Origin: Pirellulaceae bacterium
Lineage (GTDB): Bacteria > Planctomycetota > Planctomycetia > Pirellulales > Pirellulaceae
Direction: 5' to 3'
Length of the DNA stretch: 11,842 nucleotides
Assembly: GCA_013002105.1 (NCBI GenBank)
Contig: JABDKS010000153.1
Location: forward strand, 1-11,842
Shown here one piece after another: positions 5,703 through 11,618 of this stretch (the stretch's first letter is position 1; each line of letters starts with the position of its first letter). A program made the position numbers and the translations under genes. Under the pieces are notes generated by a model. That model was not told where the DNA came from. It did no database searches and saw only the letters and a list, made by a program, of their open reading frames with translations.

Positions 5703-6685
5703 GGCGATTTTTCCAAGGGCAATGATTGTAGAATGTCCTGAGCACTCGTCGCGATCAAATCAGCAATCGTGCGATCGGGATGCTCCTGCCGCCATGCTCG
5801 GCAAGCTAACAGTCCAACATAGTATCCGCAGCGATCCGGTGCGTCGGGAACCGAGGAGAGGGGCACGTTTAATTTCGTAAACGCGTTGACCGCCGATGCA
5901 TCCTGGGAGTCAACCGAATCGGCGAACGCTTGCAAAATCGCATCGTGGTGCTGACTTGCCGCGTCCCACTGCGACCGAGTCCACATCATCAATTGGTGGT
6001 CCTGCAGATCCGGGTCGGTGACTCCCGTCAGATAGGTCGCCATCCCCTCATGGACCGATCGTTCGCCCAGCGTCTTACCAATTCTGCCTTGGAACGTGTG
6101 CCATGTTTCGTGAAGAATCGCGGCCTCCCAATTGTCACCCTCGGCCAACGCGGACAAATTCAAAATCACAATATGACGTCCGGTTCGACGATCTCGTCCT
6201 TCCATCGCCGCATTGGTCTGTTTTTGATAGCCGAAAGCTACCTTGTAGATCGGTGCCTTCGGCAACGCGCCGCCATTATTCTCGACGCAACTTCTGTACG
6301 CCGCTTGGATCTCCTCCGACAGGTTACGGCCCTGGTAAGCATCCAAGTGCAAACTCACGTGCGGATATTCCGCTTGCCCCAGCAGCAACTTGGCAAACCC
6401 ACTTAAGTCGCTCATGCCAAAGCGACGGTACAGTTGTGCTTGGGGCGACATCCCAGCGGCTACCCACGCCGCCTGCGAACCGATTGGCTTGGATTTTGCC
6501 TGACGAACCAACTCCAGCAATTCCAAATCCAGTCGTAGTATCACCGGTTGATTTACTGGTGTTGTGTCGATCAATCGCAAATGCCGCGACATGATCTGCT
6601 GGTCAATCGATTCTTCTGCAATCAATTCAACGCCGGACAACGCGATTACTGAATACACGATCGTGATCAAGCCCCAACGGATCAT
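5699..6685 (-). CDS. Putative exported gluzincin-like HExxH metalloprotein
   Basis: A 328-residue protein. I chose the ATG at 6685 because a clear GGAGAG (6696-6691) lies 5 nt upstream and the start overlaps the previous stop as ATGA; the frame is open further upstream but only as a shadow of the preceding gene. The N-terminus has a hydrophobic stretch (about residues 5-19) ending near ELIA|EES, a likely Sec signal peptide or single membrane anchor. Residues 187-219 read EAAILHETWHTFQG, then ERSVHEGMATYL. H192 and H196 of HExxH with E213 in an H-E-G-x-A-x-Y context match the zinc-ligand layout of gluzincin peptidases, with E193 as the general base. The rest (for example RHIVILNLSALAEGDNWEA just before the motif) fits the beta-strand/active-site-helix order of such enzymes. 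Proteolytic activity is inferred; the substrate is unknown. It sits between two ThiF/carrier genes, unusual for an exported protein. Confidence 0.75.
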   Translation of the reverse strand: MIRWGLITIVYSVIALSGVELIAEESIDQQIMSRHLRLIDTTPVNQPVILRLDLELLELVRQAKSKPIGSQAAWVAAGMSPQAQLYRRFGMSDLSGFAKLLLGQAEYPHVSLHLDAYQGRNLSEEIQAAYRSCVENNGGALPKAPIYKVAFGYQKQTNAAMEGRDRRTGRHIVILNLSALAEGDNWEAAILHETWHTFQGRIGKTLGERSVHEGMATYLTGVTDPDLQDHQLMMWTRSQWDAASQHHDAILQAFADSVDSQDASAVNAFTKLNVPLSSVPDAPDRCGYYVGLLACRAWRQEHPDRTIADLIATSAQDILQSLPLEKSP

Positions 6686-7434
6686 CGGAGCTCTCCGCAG
6701 ACGGGACAATCGTCTCGACGCGAAACCCGCATGCTCTGAAATTCCATATCGCGCAAGTCCAATCGGATAAGCCGTCCCGCGAGTGACTCGCCGATTCCCG
6801 CGATGACCTTGATCGCTTCCATCGCCCCCATGCAGGCGACGGTTCCCGAAACCGCCCCAAACACAGGGAACTGTCGTTTCCACGTCGGCGGATTCTCCGG
6901 CCAGATACACTGCACGCAGGGTGACTTACCTGGGATCACCGTCGTGATGTGAGCTTCCAATTCATACATTGCGCATTCGACCAACGGTTTGTTTTGCAAA
7001 ACCGCTTGTCGATTCATGGCAAATCGTTCGGGGAACAACGGCGCACAGTCCACGATCAAATCACACTGCTGGACCAGATCGGCCGCGTTCTCTTCGTTCA
7101 CATTTTCACCCACTGCAACAATTTCCAGCCGCGGATTCAAATCCAGCAGTCTCCGCTGGATTGAATCGATCCGTGGTTTGCCCAGAGCATCGTGGGTCAT
7201 CAGTAACTGTCGATTCAAATCACTTGGTTTGATGTTGCCTGCATGAGCCAAAACCAATTTGCCAATCCCCGCAGCCGCCAATTCGTAGGCGACGACACTG
7301 CCCACGCCGCCGACGCGTGAGACCATCACGGATGCATTCTTGAGTTTCTCTTGGCCAGCTTCGCCGAAATCGGGCACCCACATTTGCCACTGATAAGTTG
7401 CACGTTCTTCGTCGGTCAACGGCTTCGATGGCAT
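6682..7434 (-). CDS. ThiF/MoeB-family protein with altered catalytic centre
   Basis: A 250-residue E1-like protein without a rhodanese domain. It aligns without gaps to the neighbouring MoeZ-like protein over residues 14-137, which shows where it differs: GAGGLG becomes RVGGVG (40-45), DVDQVD becomes HAGNIK (64-69), and the Mg-ATP motif DGTDN becomes DCAPL (129-133). The region of the conserved Cys190 reads KRQFPVFGAV with no Cys. Retained are SDLNRQ (R75), D129, and both zinc pairs CVQC (173/176) and CPVC (243/246). The fold and Zn site are therefore kept while several ATP/Mg and catalytic residues are lost. I believe a conserved bacterial subfamily with the same VSRVGG signature exists, so this is more likely a specialised relative than decay. 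It may bind the carrier or hold a non-adenylating role. Its stop overlaps the next start (ATGA); it begins 30 nt after the sulfatase stop. Confidence 0.85.
   Translation of the reverse strand: MPSKPLTDEERATYQWQMWVPDFGEAGQEKLKNASVMVSRVGGVGSVVAYELAAAGIGKLVLAHAGNIKPSDLNRQLLMTHDALGKPRIDSIQRRLLDLNPRLEIVAVGENVNEENAADLVQQCDLIVDCAPLFPERFAMNRQAVLQNKPLVECAMYELEAHITTVIPGKSPCVQCIWPENPPTWKRQFPVFGAVSGTVACMGAMEAIKVIAGIGESLAGRLIRLDLRDMEFQSMRVSRRDDCPVCGELR
6691..6696 (-). promoter_or_regulatory. Ribosome binding site inside the thiF-like gene end
   Basis: On the minus strand this is GGAGAG, placed 5 nt before the ATG at 6685 and inside the last codons of the upstream gene. It decides the start of the HExxH gene and supports coupled translation. 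Confidence 0.7.
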
Positions 7435-7464
7435 GTTGCAAAAAAGATGTATTCGAAGGAAGCG

Positions 7465-9090
7465 TCAATGCGACGCAGATGATTTGGATTCGGATTGGAT
7501 CGTCGTTAGCAGACGCTGCAGTTCCGCGACCACTTCGGGGTGATCGTCCCAGACGTTTTTTGTCTCCGCAGGATCATCTTGTAAATGATACAGTTGCCCC
7601 GCTGGTCCGCCGACCTTTGCAACGTCAATGTCTCTTGGAAATGTAAATCCACCGGATCCGCGATGAGGGATCATTTTCCACGGACCACGACGAATCGCAA
7701 ACACACCCCACAGCGAATGGTGGACAGCAAAATCACGGACGACTTGGTTTGGTTGGGCGTCCAGAAACGCGGGCATTGCGTTGCGGCTATCGCTGGCCAC
7801 GCCGTCAGGCAAATCGTCGTCAACGATAGCCGCGCAGGTTGCCATCAGATCGGTCAATTCGATCAATTCATTGGACGTTGTCCCGGCCGGTGTCTTCCCC
7901 GGCCAGCGGACCAAGAACGGCACACGATGTCCGCCCTCCCAAATATCGGCTTTGGTGCCGCGCAGGTGCGCGTTGCCTTGATGGCCAAATTGCTGAACGT
8001 ACGCTCCCCTGCCCCGGACTTTATAAAAGCGCACGTCATCGGCTTCCACTGGCTCCCAGTAGTGATACAAACCGCCGTTGTCGGACGTAAAAATCACAAG
8101 CGTATTATTTGCCTGGTCCGTACGATCGAGCACCTCCAAGATGGCACCGACGAAGGCATCGGTTTCGACGACGAAGTCCCCATAATGTCCCGCACGACTG
8201 GTGCCCAAAAACTCTTCGTTGGGAATCACCGGCAGGTGTGGCGAGGTTAATGGTGCATACAAAAAGAAGGGCTGGCCGGGTTTCTCGGCGGCACTATTCT
8301 TGGTGGCGCGACGCTCAATGTAGCCGACCGCTTCGCCGGTCAACCGCGGCATCACACTGGCGATCGTAAAATCTGCCGAGCGAACGCCTTCGTCGACCGC
8401 GATGAATTCGGTGCGGATTTTCGGTTGATTGATCGTGGGCAGACAAACGGGGCGATCGTTTTCGATAAAACAAAACGGTGACATATTCAGCGAAGCGGAA
8501 ATGCCGAAGTACCAATCGAAGCCGCGCTCGGTCGGTCCGCCTGTAATAGGCACGGTGTAGTCAACGTCTCGACCGGCACGTGGCGGGCTGTTGCGATCGA
8601 TCGACACGGCGGGCACGCGATCGCCACGCTTGTCATGCCACTGCATTCCCAAATGCCACTTCCCAACGCAACCGCAGTGGTATCCGTTCTGAGCGAGCAG
8701 CGTCGCAACCGTCGATTGATCCTCTTGGATCAGCGGCGGATCAAGACCGTCCAGTACGCGATATTTCAGCCGCGTCCGCCAACAATATTGTCCTGTCAAA
8801 ATCCCATAACGCGTAGGGGTACAGACCGCCGACGGCGTGTGGGCATCGGTGAACCGCATTCCTTCACGGGCCAAGCGATCAATATGCGGCGTTGTGATTT
8901 TGGATTCGCGGTTGTAGCAACTGACATCCCCGTATCCCAAATCATCCGCCAGAATGAAAACGATATTCGGAGGTCTCGAATCCGTCGCGGTTGGTTCAAC
9001 AGCGATTGACTTCGTTGCCGCCGAAGAGAGAGAGACCACTACGCAGACCAGTACCAGTGACAAACGCGACAATGACGGCAATGGGTACAT
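7465..9090 (-). CDS. Secreted formylglycine-dependent sulfatase (arylsulfatase type)
   Basis: A 541-residue S1-type sulfatase. I chose the ATG at 9090 because it is followed by a Sec signal peptide (MYPLPSLSRL, then a hydrophobic core up to about residue 25); the frame is open to 9219, but that part is not protein-like. Active-site elements are all visible: metal-binding ADDLGYGD (D49, D50), the Cys-type signature CTPTR (Cys90, converted to formylglycine by FGE), GKWHLG (K144, H146), SPHLP (H285), TSDNGG (D337, N338) and GTKADIWEGG (K380). It hydrolyses sulfate esters in the periplasm or outside the cell, probably on sulfated polysaccharide or glycosides; the exact substrate cannot be read from sequence. 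Planctomycetes typically carry many such genes. It faces two divergent secreted proteins, and four minus-strand genes follow with a first gap of 30 nt, so it may head their transcript. Confidence 0.95.
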   Translation of the reverse strand: MYPLPSLSRLSLVLVCVVVSLSSAATKSIAVEPTATDSRPPNIVFILADDLGYGDVSCYNRESKITTPHIDRLAREGMRFTDAHTPSAVCTPTRYGILTGQYCWRTRLKYRVLDGLDPPLIQEDQSTVATLLAQNGYHCGCVGKWHLGMQWHDKRGDRVPAVSIDRNSPPRAGRDVDYTVPITGGPTERGFDWYFGISASLNMSPFCFIENDRPVCLPTINQPKIRTEFIAVDEGVRSADFTIASVMPRLTGEAVGYIERRATKNSAAEKPGQPFFLYAPLTSPHLPVIPNEEFLGTSRAGHYGDFVVETDAFVGAILEVLDRTDQANNTLVIFTSDNGGLYHYWEPVEADDVRFYKVRGRGAYVQQFGHQGNAHLRGTKADIWEGGHRVPFLVRWPGKTPAGTTSNELIELTDLMATCAAIVDDDLPDGVASDSRNAMPAFLDAQPNQVVRDFAVHHSLWGVFAIRRGPWKMIPHRGSGGFTFPRDIDVAKVGGPAGQLYHLQDDPAETKNVWDDHPEVVAELQRLLTTIQSESKSSASH

Positions 9091-9315
9091 ACGAATCGGC
9101 AGCTTGGGACACGCGTAATTGAACGATACGAAGTTTAGTCTCTCCGGAGTCGCCGCGTGGACGGCCAATGCACCGCAAGAACGCCGCGGGGGATCCTGGT
9201 GTAATAGAAACTGCGACAACGGGGTTACCAGGCCGTTAAACTGTTGGCGTCGCTACCACTGGGCCGTGTTCGACGATTTCGCAACCGCCTCCACCTAATA
9301 CTTCGCACAAAGCAC
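9091..9315. promoter_or_regulatory. Divergent promoter region with inverted repeat
   Basis: This 225-bp gap separates the sulfatase (minus) and the concanavalin-like gene (plus), so it must contain both promoters if each is transcribed separately. It holds an inverted repeat, CCTGGT(G)TAA at 9195-9204 against TTACCAGG at 9225-9232, with one bulged base, and a small palindrome CTCCGGAG at 9142-9149. No confident -35/-10 pair and no Shine-Dalgarno was found for either gene. Confidence 0.35.
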
Positions 9316-9963
9316 ATGTATTCGTTCCCTCGATTCGCTCTTTTATCGACATTCGTCCTGACCCTATGCTCCTTTATCTCCGCCGCAGACGACGCGCCGG
9401 CCAACAGTGAGCTGGTCGTCGACGAGTCTTTCGACAAAGCCGAGCTGGGAAAAAAATGGCATGTCAACACGGGCAATTGGTCGATCCAAGAGGGCGTGTT
9501 GCGTGTCAGCGAAGTCGCCGCTGACAAGCATTCGGCAGCCGCACGTTACGCGGTCGAAACGGACAACGCCGTATACCAGTTGCGGTTTCGCCTGATCAAC
9601 AAAGCAAAGATGTTTCACTTCGGCTTTGATCCCAAACCTGGCGAGCTGGAAAAAAAGGGGCACCTGTTCTCGGTGATTGTTACGCCGACGTCATGGAAAA
9701 TCATGAAACACATCGATAAGGCCCGCCCCAAAGAGGCCCCCAACGAGACACTTGTCGAGCAAGAACGGAAATTCGAGCTGGGTCAGTGGTACACGCTGCG
9801 AGTGACCACCTGGGGCCAATTCGTCAACGCAAAGATTGACGATGAGGATCCGTTGAAGGCGGCGCATCCGACGTTCGGTGTCAAAAAACCAACCCTCGTG
9901 TTCCGCTGCATCGGGGACGGTGTCGAGATCGATGACATCAAAGTCTGGCAGCAAAATCGTTGA
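9316..9963 (+). CDS. Secreted concanavalin-like / DUF1080-like hypothetical protein
   Basis: A 215-residue protein. The ATG at 9316 is preferred over an in-frame TTG at 9244 because a signal peptide follows directly: MYSFPRFALL, a hydrophobic core, cleavage near CSFISA|ADD (about residue 23). The mature chain is rich in beta-strand patterns of the concanavalin-A-like jelly roll: LVVDESFDKAELGKKWHV, NWSIQEGVLRVSE, VYQLRFRLINKAKMFHFGF, GQWYTLRVTTWGQFVNAKID, and a final GVEIDDIKVW. This order (truncated 'FDGxxLxxW', 'W-x-x-x-x-G-V-L', 'N-x-x-W/Y', 'D-D-I-x-V') is typical of DUF1080 and LamG-related secreted domains in planctomycetes. No catalytic residues can be named. It may bind or process carbohydrate together with the divergent sulfatase and the DUF1080 protein downstream; that is inference from context. 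Confidence 0.8.
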   Translation: MYSFPRFALLSTFVLTLCSFISAADDAPANSELVVDESFDKAELGKKWHVNTGNWSIQEGVLRVSEVAADKHSAAARYAVETDNAVYQLRFRLINKAKMFHFGFDPKPGELEKKGHLFSVIVTPTSWKIMKHIDKARPKEAPNETLVEQERKFELGQWYTLRVTTWGQFVNAKIDDEDPLKAAHPTFGVKKPTLVFRCIGDGVEIDDIKVWQQNR

Positions 9964-9972
9964 TATCCATGG

Positions 9973-10000
9973 CCGTCGCTGCTGCTGACCGTAGCGACGG
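9973..10000 (+). terminator. Hairpin after stop codon, possible terminator
   Basis: CCGTCGCT (9973-9980) and AGCGACGG (9993-10000) form a perfect 8-bp stem with a 12-nt loop, starting 9 nt after the stop codon of the concanavalin-like gene. No T-run follows. Its stem core GTCGCT/AGCGAC is the same as that of the hairpin at 2823-2842. Confidence 0.4.
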
Positions 10001-10282
10001 GATCGGAACCTGCAGCGCGTTGTTTCTCAAACACGAAATTGCCGGGGCTTTTGAACCCATTTTGGCCGCCGGAATGCCGATCCCGCCTCCGGTCAACCTG
10101 ATATTGTGGTCGCGTCGCCCGATCGCACTTATCCCCAATCGCAAGATTTCAGTGCTCGACATTGGCCTGTTCCCTACGTGATAATTGAGGAATTCCCAAT
10201 CGCAGGACTTTCGGCTTTCGAGAACCCATTGCATTGTCAACCAACCCCGATTCAAACCTACCCCATCCACGATCCCGCCCCT

Positions 10283-10287
10283 GGAGA
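10283..10287 (+). promoter_or_regulatory. Ribosome binding site of DUF1080 gene
   Basis: GGAGA lies 5 nt upstream of the ATG at 10293. It supports that start over the longer open frame from 10185. Confidence 0.7.
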
Positions 10288-10292
10288 CTTCG

Positions 10293-11036
10293 ATGCTACG
10301 TTGCCTGACTGTTGCCGCTCTCGTTGTAATGACCTTGCCAGCGATGGCAGACCAGACCTCCAAGACGGTGCCCGCCCCATCACCTGATTTAAAACCGATC
10401 TTTAATGGCACCGACTTAAGCGGTTGGGACGGCGATCCCCGACTTTGGTCAGTGCGTGACGGAGTGATCCATGGTGAAACGACACCCGAAAAGGTGGCCA
10501 AAGGAAATACGTTTCTCATCTGGAAGGGCGGCGTCCTGAAGGATTTTGAACTCCGAGTTTCATTCCGCTGCAACGCAACCAATAACTCCGGAATTCAGTA
10601 CCGTTCGGCCCATCTAACCGAAGGCAAAGCGGCGAGCAACAAATGGGTCCTCAAAGGCTATCAGCACGAAGTGCGTAACGAAGAAGATTTTCCTAACGTT
10701 CCCGGTTTCATCTACGACGAAAAAGGAAAACGCGGACGCATCTGCATGGTGGGTGAACGGGCGGTCTGGAATGCGGACGGAAAGAAAGTCCTCGACAACA
10801 CGTTGGTCGATCAAAAGCTCTTCAAAGAACTAATGAAGGTCGATGACTGGAACGAGGTCGTGATCATTGCCAAAGGCAACCACATTCAACATTATCTGAA
10901 TGGCCATTTGATCCTGGACTTCACCGACAAGCATCCCGAAATGGCACTCTCCCAAGGGGTATTGGGTCTGCAGTTACACGCCGGCAAACCGATGTGGGCT
11001 GAATTCAAAGACATTCAATACCGAGAAATCAAATAG
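10293..11036 (+). CDS. Secreted DUF1080 (3-keto-disaccharide hydrolase-type) protein
   Basis: A 247-residue protein of the DUF1080 family (PF06439), now linked to 3-keto-disaccharide hydrolase activity in some members. The signal peptide is at residues 1-19 (MLRCLTVAALVVMTLPAMA|DQ). Family landmarks run in order: FNGTDLSGWDG (37-47), LWSVRDGVIHGE (51-62), FELRVSFRCNATNNSGIQYR (85-104), GYQHEV (122-127), DDWNEVVIIAKGNHIQHYLN (184-203), and a final LGLQLHAGKPMWAEFKDIQYREI. Length is typical for a single-domain member. It is predicted to act outside the cytoplasm on carbohydrate; its own substrate is not known. The ATG at 10293 is supported by GGAGA 5 nt upstream and by the signal peptide. It shares strand and theme with the concanavalin-like gene 329 bp upstream, but the hairpin between them argues for separate transcripts. 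Confidence 0.93.
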   Translation: MLRCLTVAALVVMTLPAMADQTSKTVPAPSPDLKPIFNGTDLSGWDGDPRLWSVRDGVIHGETTPEKVAKGNTFLIWKGGVLKDFELRVSFRCNATNNSGIQYRSAHLTEGKAASNKWVLKGYQHEVRNEEDFPNVPGFIYDEKGKRGRICMVGERAVWNADGKKVLDNTLVDQKLFKELMKVDDWNEVVIIAKGNHIQHYLNGHLILDFTDKHPEMALSQGVLGLQLHAGKPMWAEFKDIQYREIK

Positions 11037-11060
11037 GCTGTCACGCCATCTCACGGCCCC

Positions 11061-11156
11061 ATAAGTCATGACATCCATAAGTCATGACATCCATAAGTCA
11101 TGAAATCCATAAGTCATGAAATCTAGAAGTCATGAAAACTGCAAGCCATGACAAGC
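11061..11156. repeat. Six tandem 16-bp repeats, with palindromic core, before MOSC gene
   Basis: Units begin at 11061, 11077, 11093, 11109, 11125 and 11141. The first two are identical (ATAAGTCATGACATCC); units 3 and 4 differ at one and two positions; units 5 and 6 are more diverged. The core GTCATGAC of units 1-2 is a perfect 8-bp palindrome, reduced to TCATGA in units 3-5. Each unit carries an ATG, and the ATG of unit 6 (11148) is the start codon of the MOSC gene. The array therefore lies in the leader of that gene. Confidence 0.9.
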
Positions 11157-11612
11157 GGAAGAATCCTCGGTATCGCAACGCGAAACAAATCGCGAGCCGC
11201 CATGCGGCTACATCAGCAGATTGACGTGACTGTCGATCACGGTCTCGACGGCGACTTTCGTGGTCGTCGCGGACCGCGGCAAGTCACCGTTCTTTCTGAA
11301 CATGCCTGGCAATCAGCCTGCCGTGAACTTGGAACCGAACTGTCCTGGACGACTCGCCGAGCGAATTTGCTGGTCGATGGTTTGGATTTGATGCACTCAA
11401 CTGGCGCGATCTTGCAAGTCGGCGATGTGACTCTGAAAGTCACCAGCGAAGCCGACCCGTGTCAGCGCATGAACGAATCGTCGCGGGGGTTGATGGACGC
11501 GTTGACACCGCAATGGCGTGGCGGCGTATGCTGCCAAGTCATCCGAGGCGGAATCATCCGCGTTGGTGATGTCGCCACGGTGCAAGCGTCCGCTGACGTG
11601 CAAGCGAACTGA
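11148..11612 (+). CDS. MOSC-domain protein
   Basis: A 154-residue stand-alone MOSC protein (the domain named after Mo-cofactor sulfurase C-terminus). Landmarks: GRILGIATRNKSRAAM at the start, VDHGLDGDFRGRRGPRQVTVL (30-49), RRANLLVDGLDLMHSTGAIL (70-89), the conserved Cys in EADPCQRMNE (C105), and QWRGGVCCQVIRGGIIRVGD at the end. In MOSC proteins the conserved Cys is thought to carry sulfur or bind a Mo-cofactor ligand; stand-alone bacterial members include YiiM-like N-hydroxylated-purine reductases, but this short form cannot be assigned to one. The domain begins at residue 4-5, which supports the ATG at 11148; this ATG lies in the last unit of a tandem repeat and has no Shine-Dalgarno. The gene converges with the next one, with only 6 nt between stops. 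Confidence 0.9.
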   Translation: MTSGRILGIATRNKSRAAMRLHQQIDVTVDHGLDGDFRGRRGPRQVTVLSEHAWQSACRELGTELSWTTRRANLLVDGLDLMHSTGAILQVGDVTLKVTSEADPCQRMNESSRGLMDALTPQWRGGVCCQVIRGGIIRVGDVATVQASADVQAN

Positions 11613-11618
11613 ACTCAA

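Larger units (their letters stand above)
9964..10292. other. Spacer of 329 bp with hairpin and weak direct repeat
   Basis: This stretch lies between two + strand secreted-protein genes. A perfect 8-bp hairpin follows the first stop (listed separately). Two copies of CCCAATCGCA, each followed by a similar AGATTTC/GGACTTTC tail, occur at 10134-10150 and 10195-10212. Open frames crossing it on both strands are low-quality shadows that run into the next gene. The promoter of the downstream gene probably lies here, but I could not locate it. Confidence 0.4.

Noticed and set aside
5343..5741. 132-codon + strand frame antisense to the carrier gene
   Set aside because: It lies opposite the whole carrier gene and the start of the E1 gene, both of which have clear family motifs. 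This is a coding shadow.
5930..6594. Two long overlapping + strand frames (158 and 163 codons) opposite the HExxH gene
   Set aside because: Both are antisense to the HExxH reading frame, which has a strong ribosome site and zinc motif. Their translations show no family features.
6686..6910. 75-codon N-terminal extension of the HExxH frame
   Set aside because: It overlaps the conserved C-terminal part of the ThiF-like gene in another frame. The ATG at 6685 with GGAGAG and a signal peptide is far better.
4257..7434. Known bacterial ubiquitin-like antiphage conjugation system (Bil or similar)
   Set aside because: Those systems carry a JAB deubiquitinase and E2-like proteins. Here there is no JAB or E2, and the E1-rhodanese fusion is typical of sulfur transfer.
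7585..8250. 221-codon + strand frame opposite the sulfatase
   Set aside because: It is antisense to conserved sulfatase segments; codon-position bias of the real gene explains the open frame.
9091..9219. 43-codon N-terminal extension of the sulfatase
   Set aside because: The extension lacks protein-like features and would bury the signal peptide that begins at the ATG at 9090.
9938..10582. 214-codon minus-strand frame across the spacer and the DUF1080 gene
   Set aside because: It is antisense to the DUF1080 signal peptide and first motifs and spans a hairpin, and no family was recognised.
11061..11156. CRISPR array
   Set aside because: The 16-bp units are directly adjacent with no spacers, and no cas genes are present.
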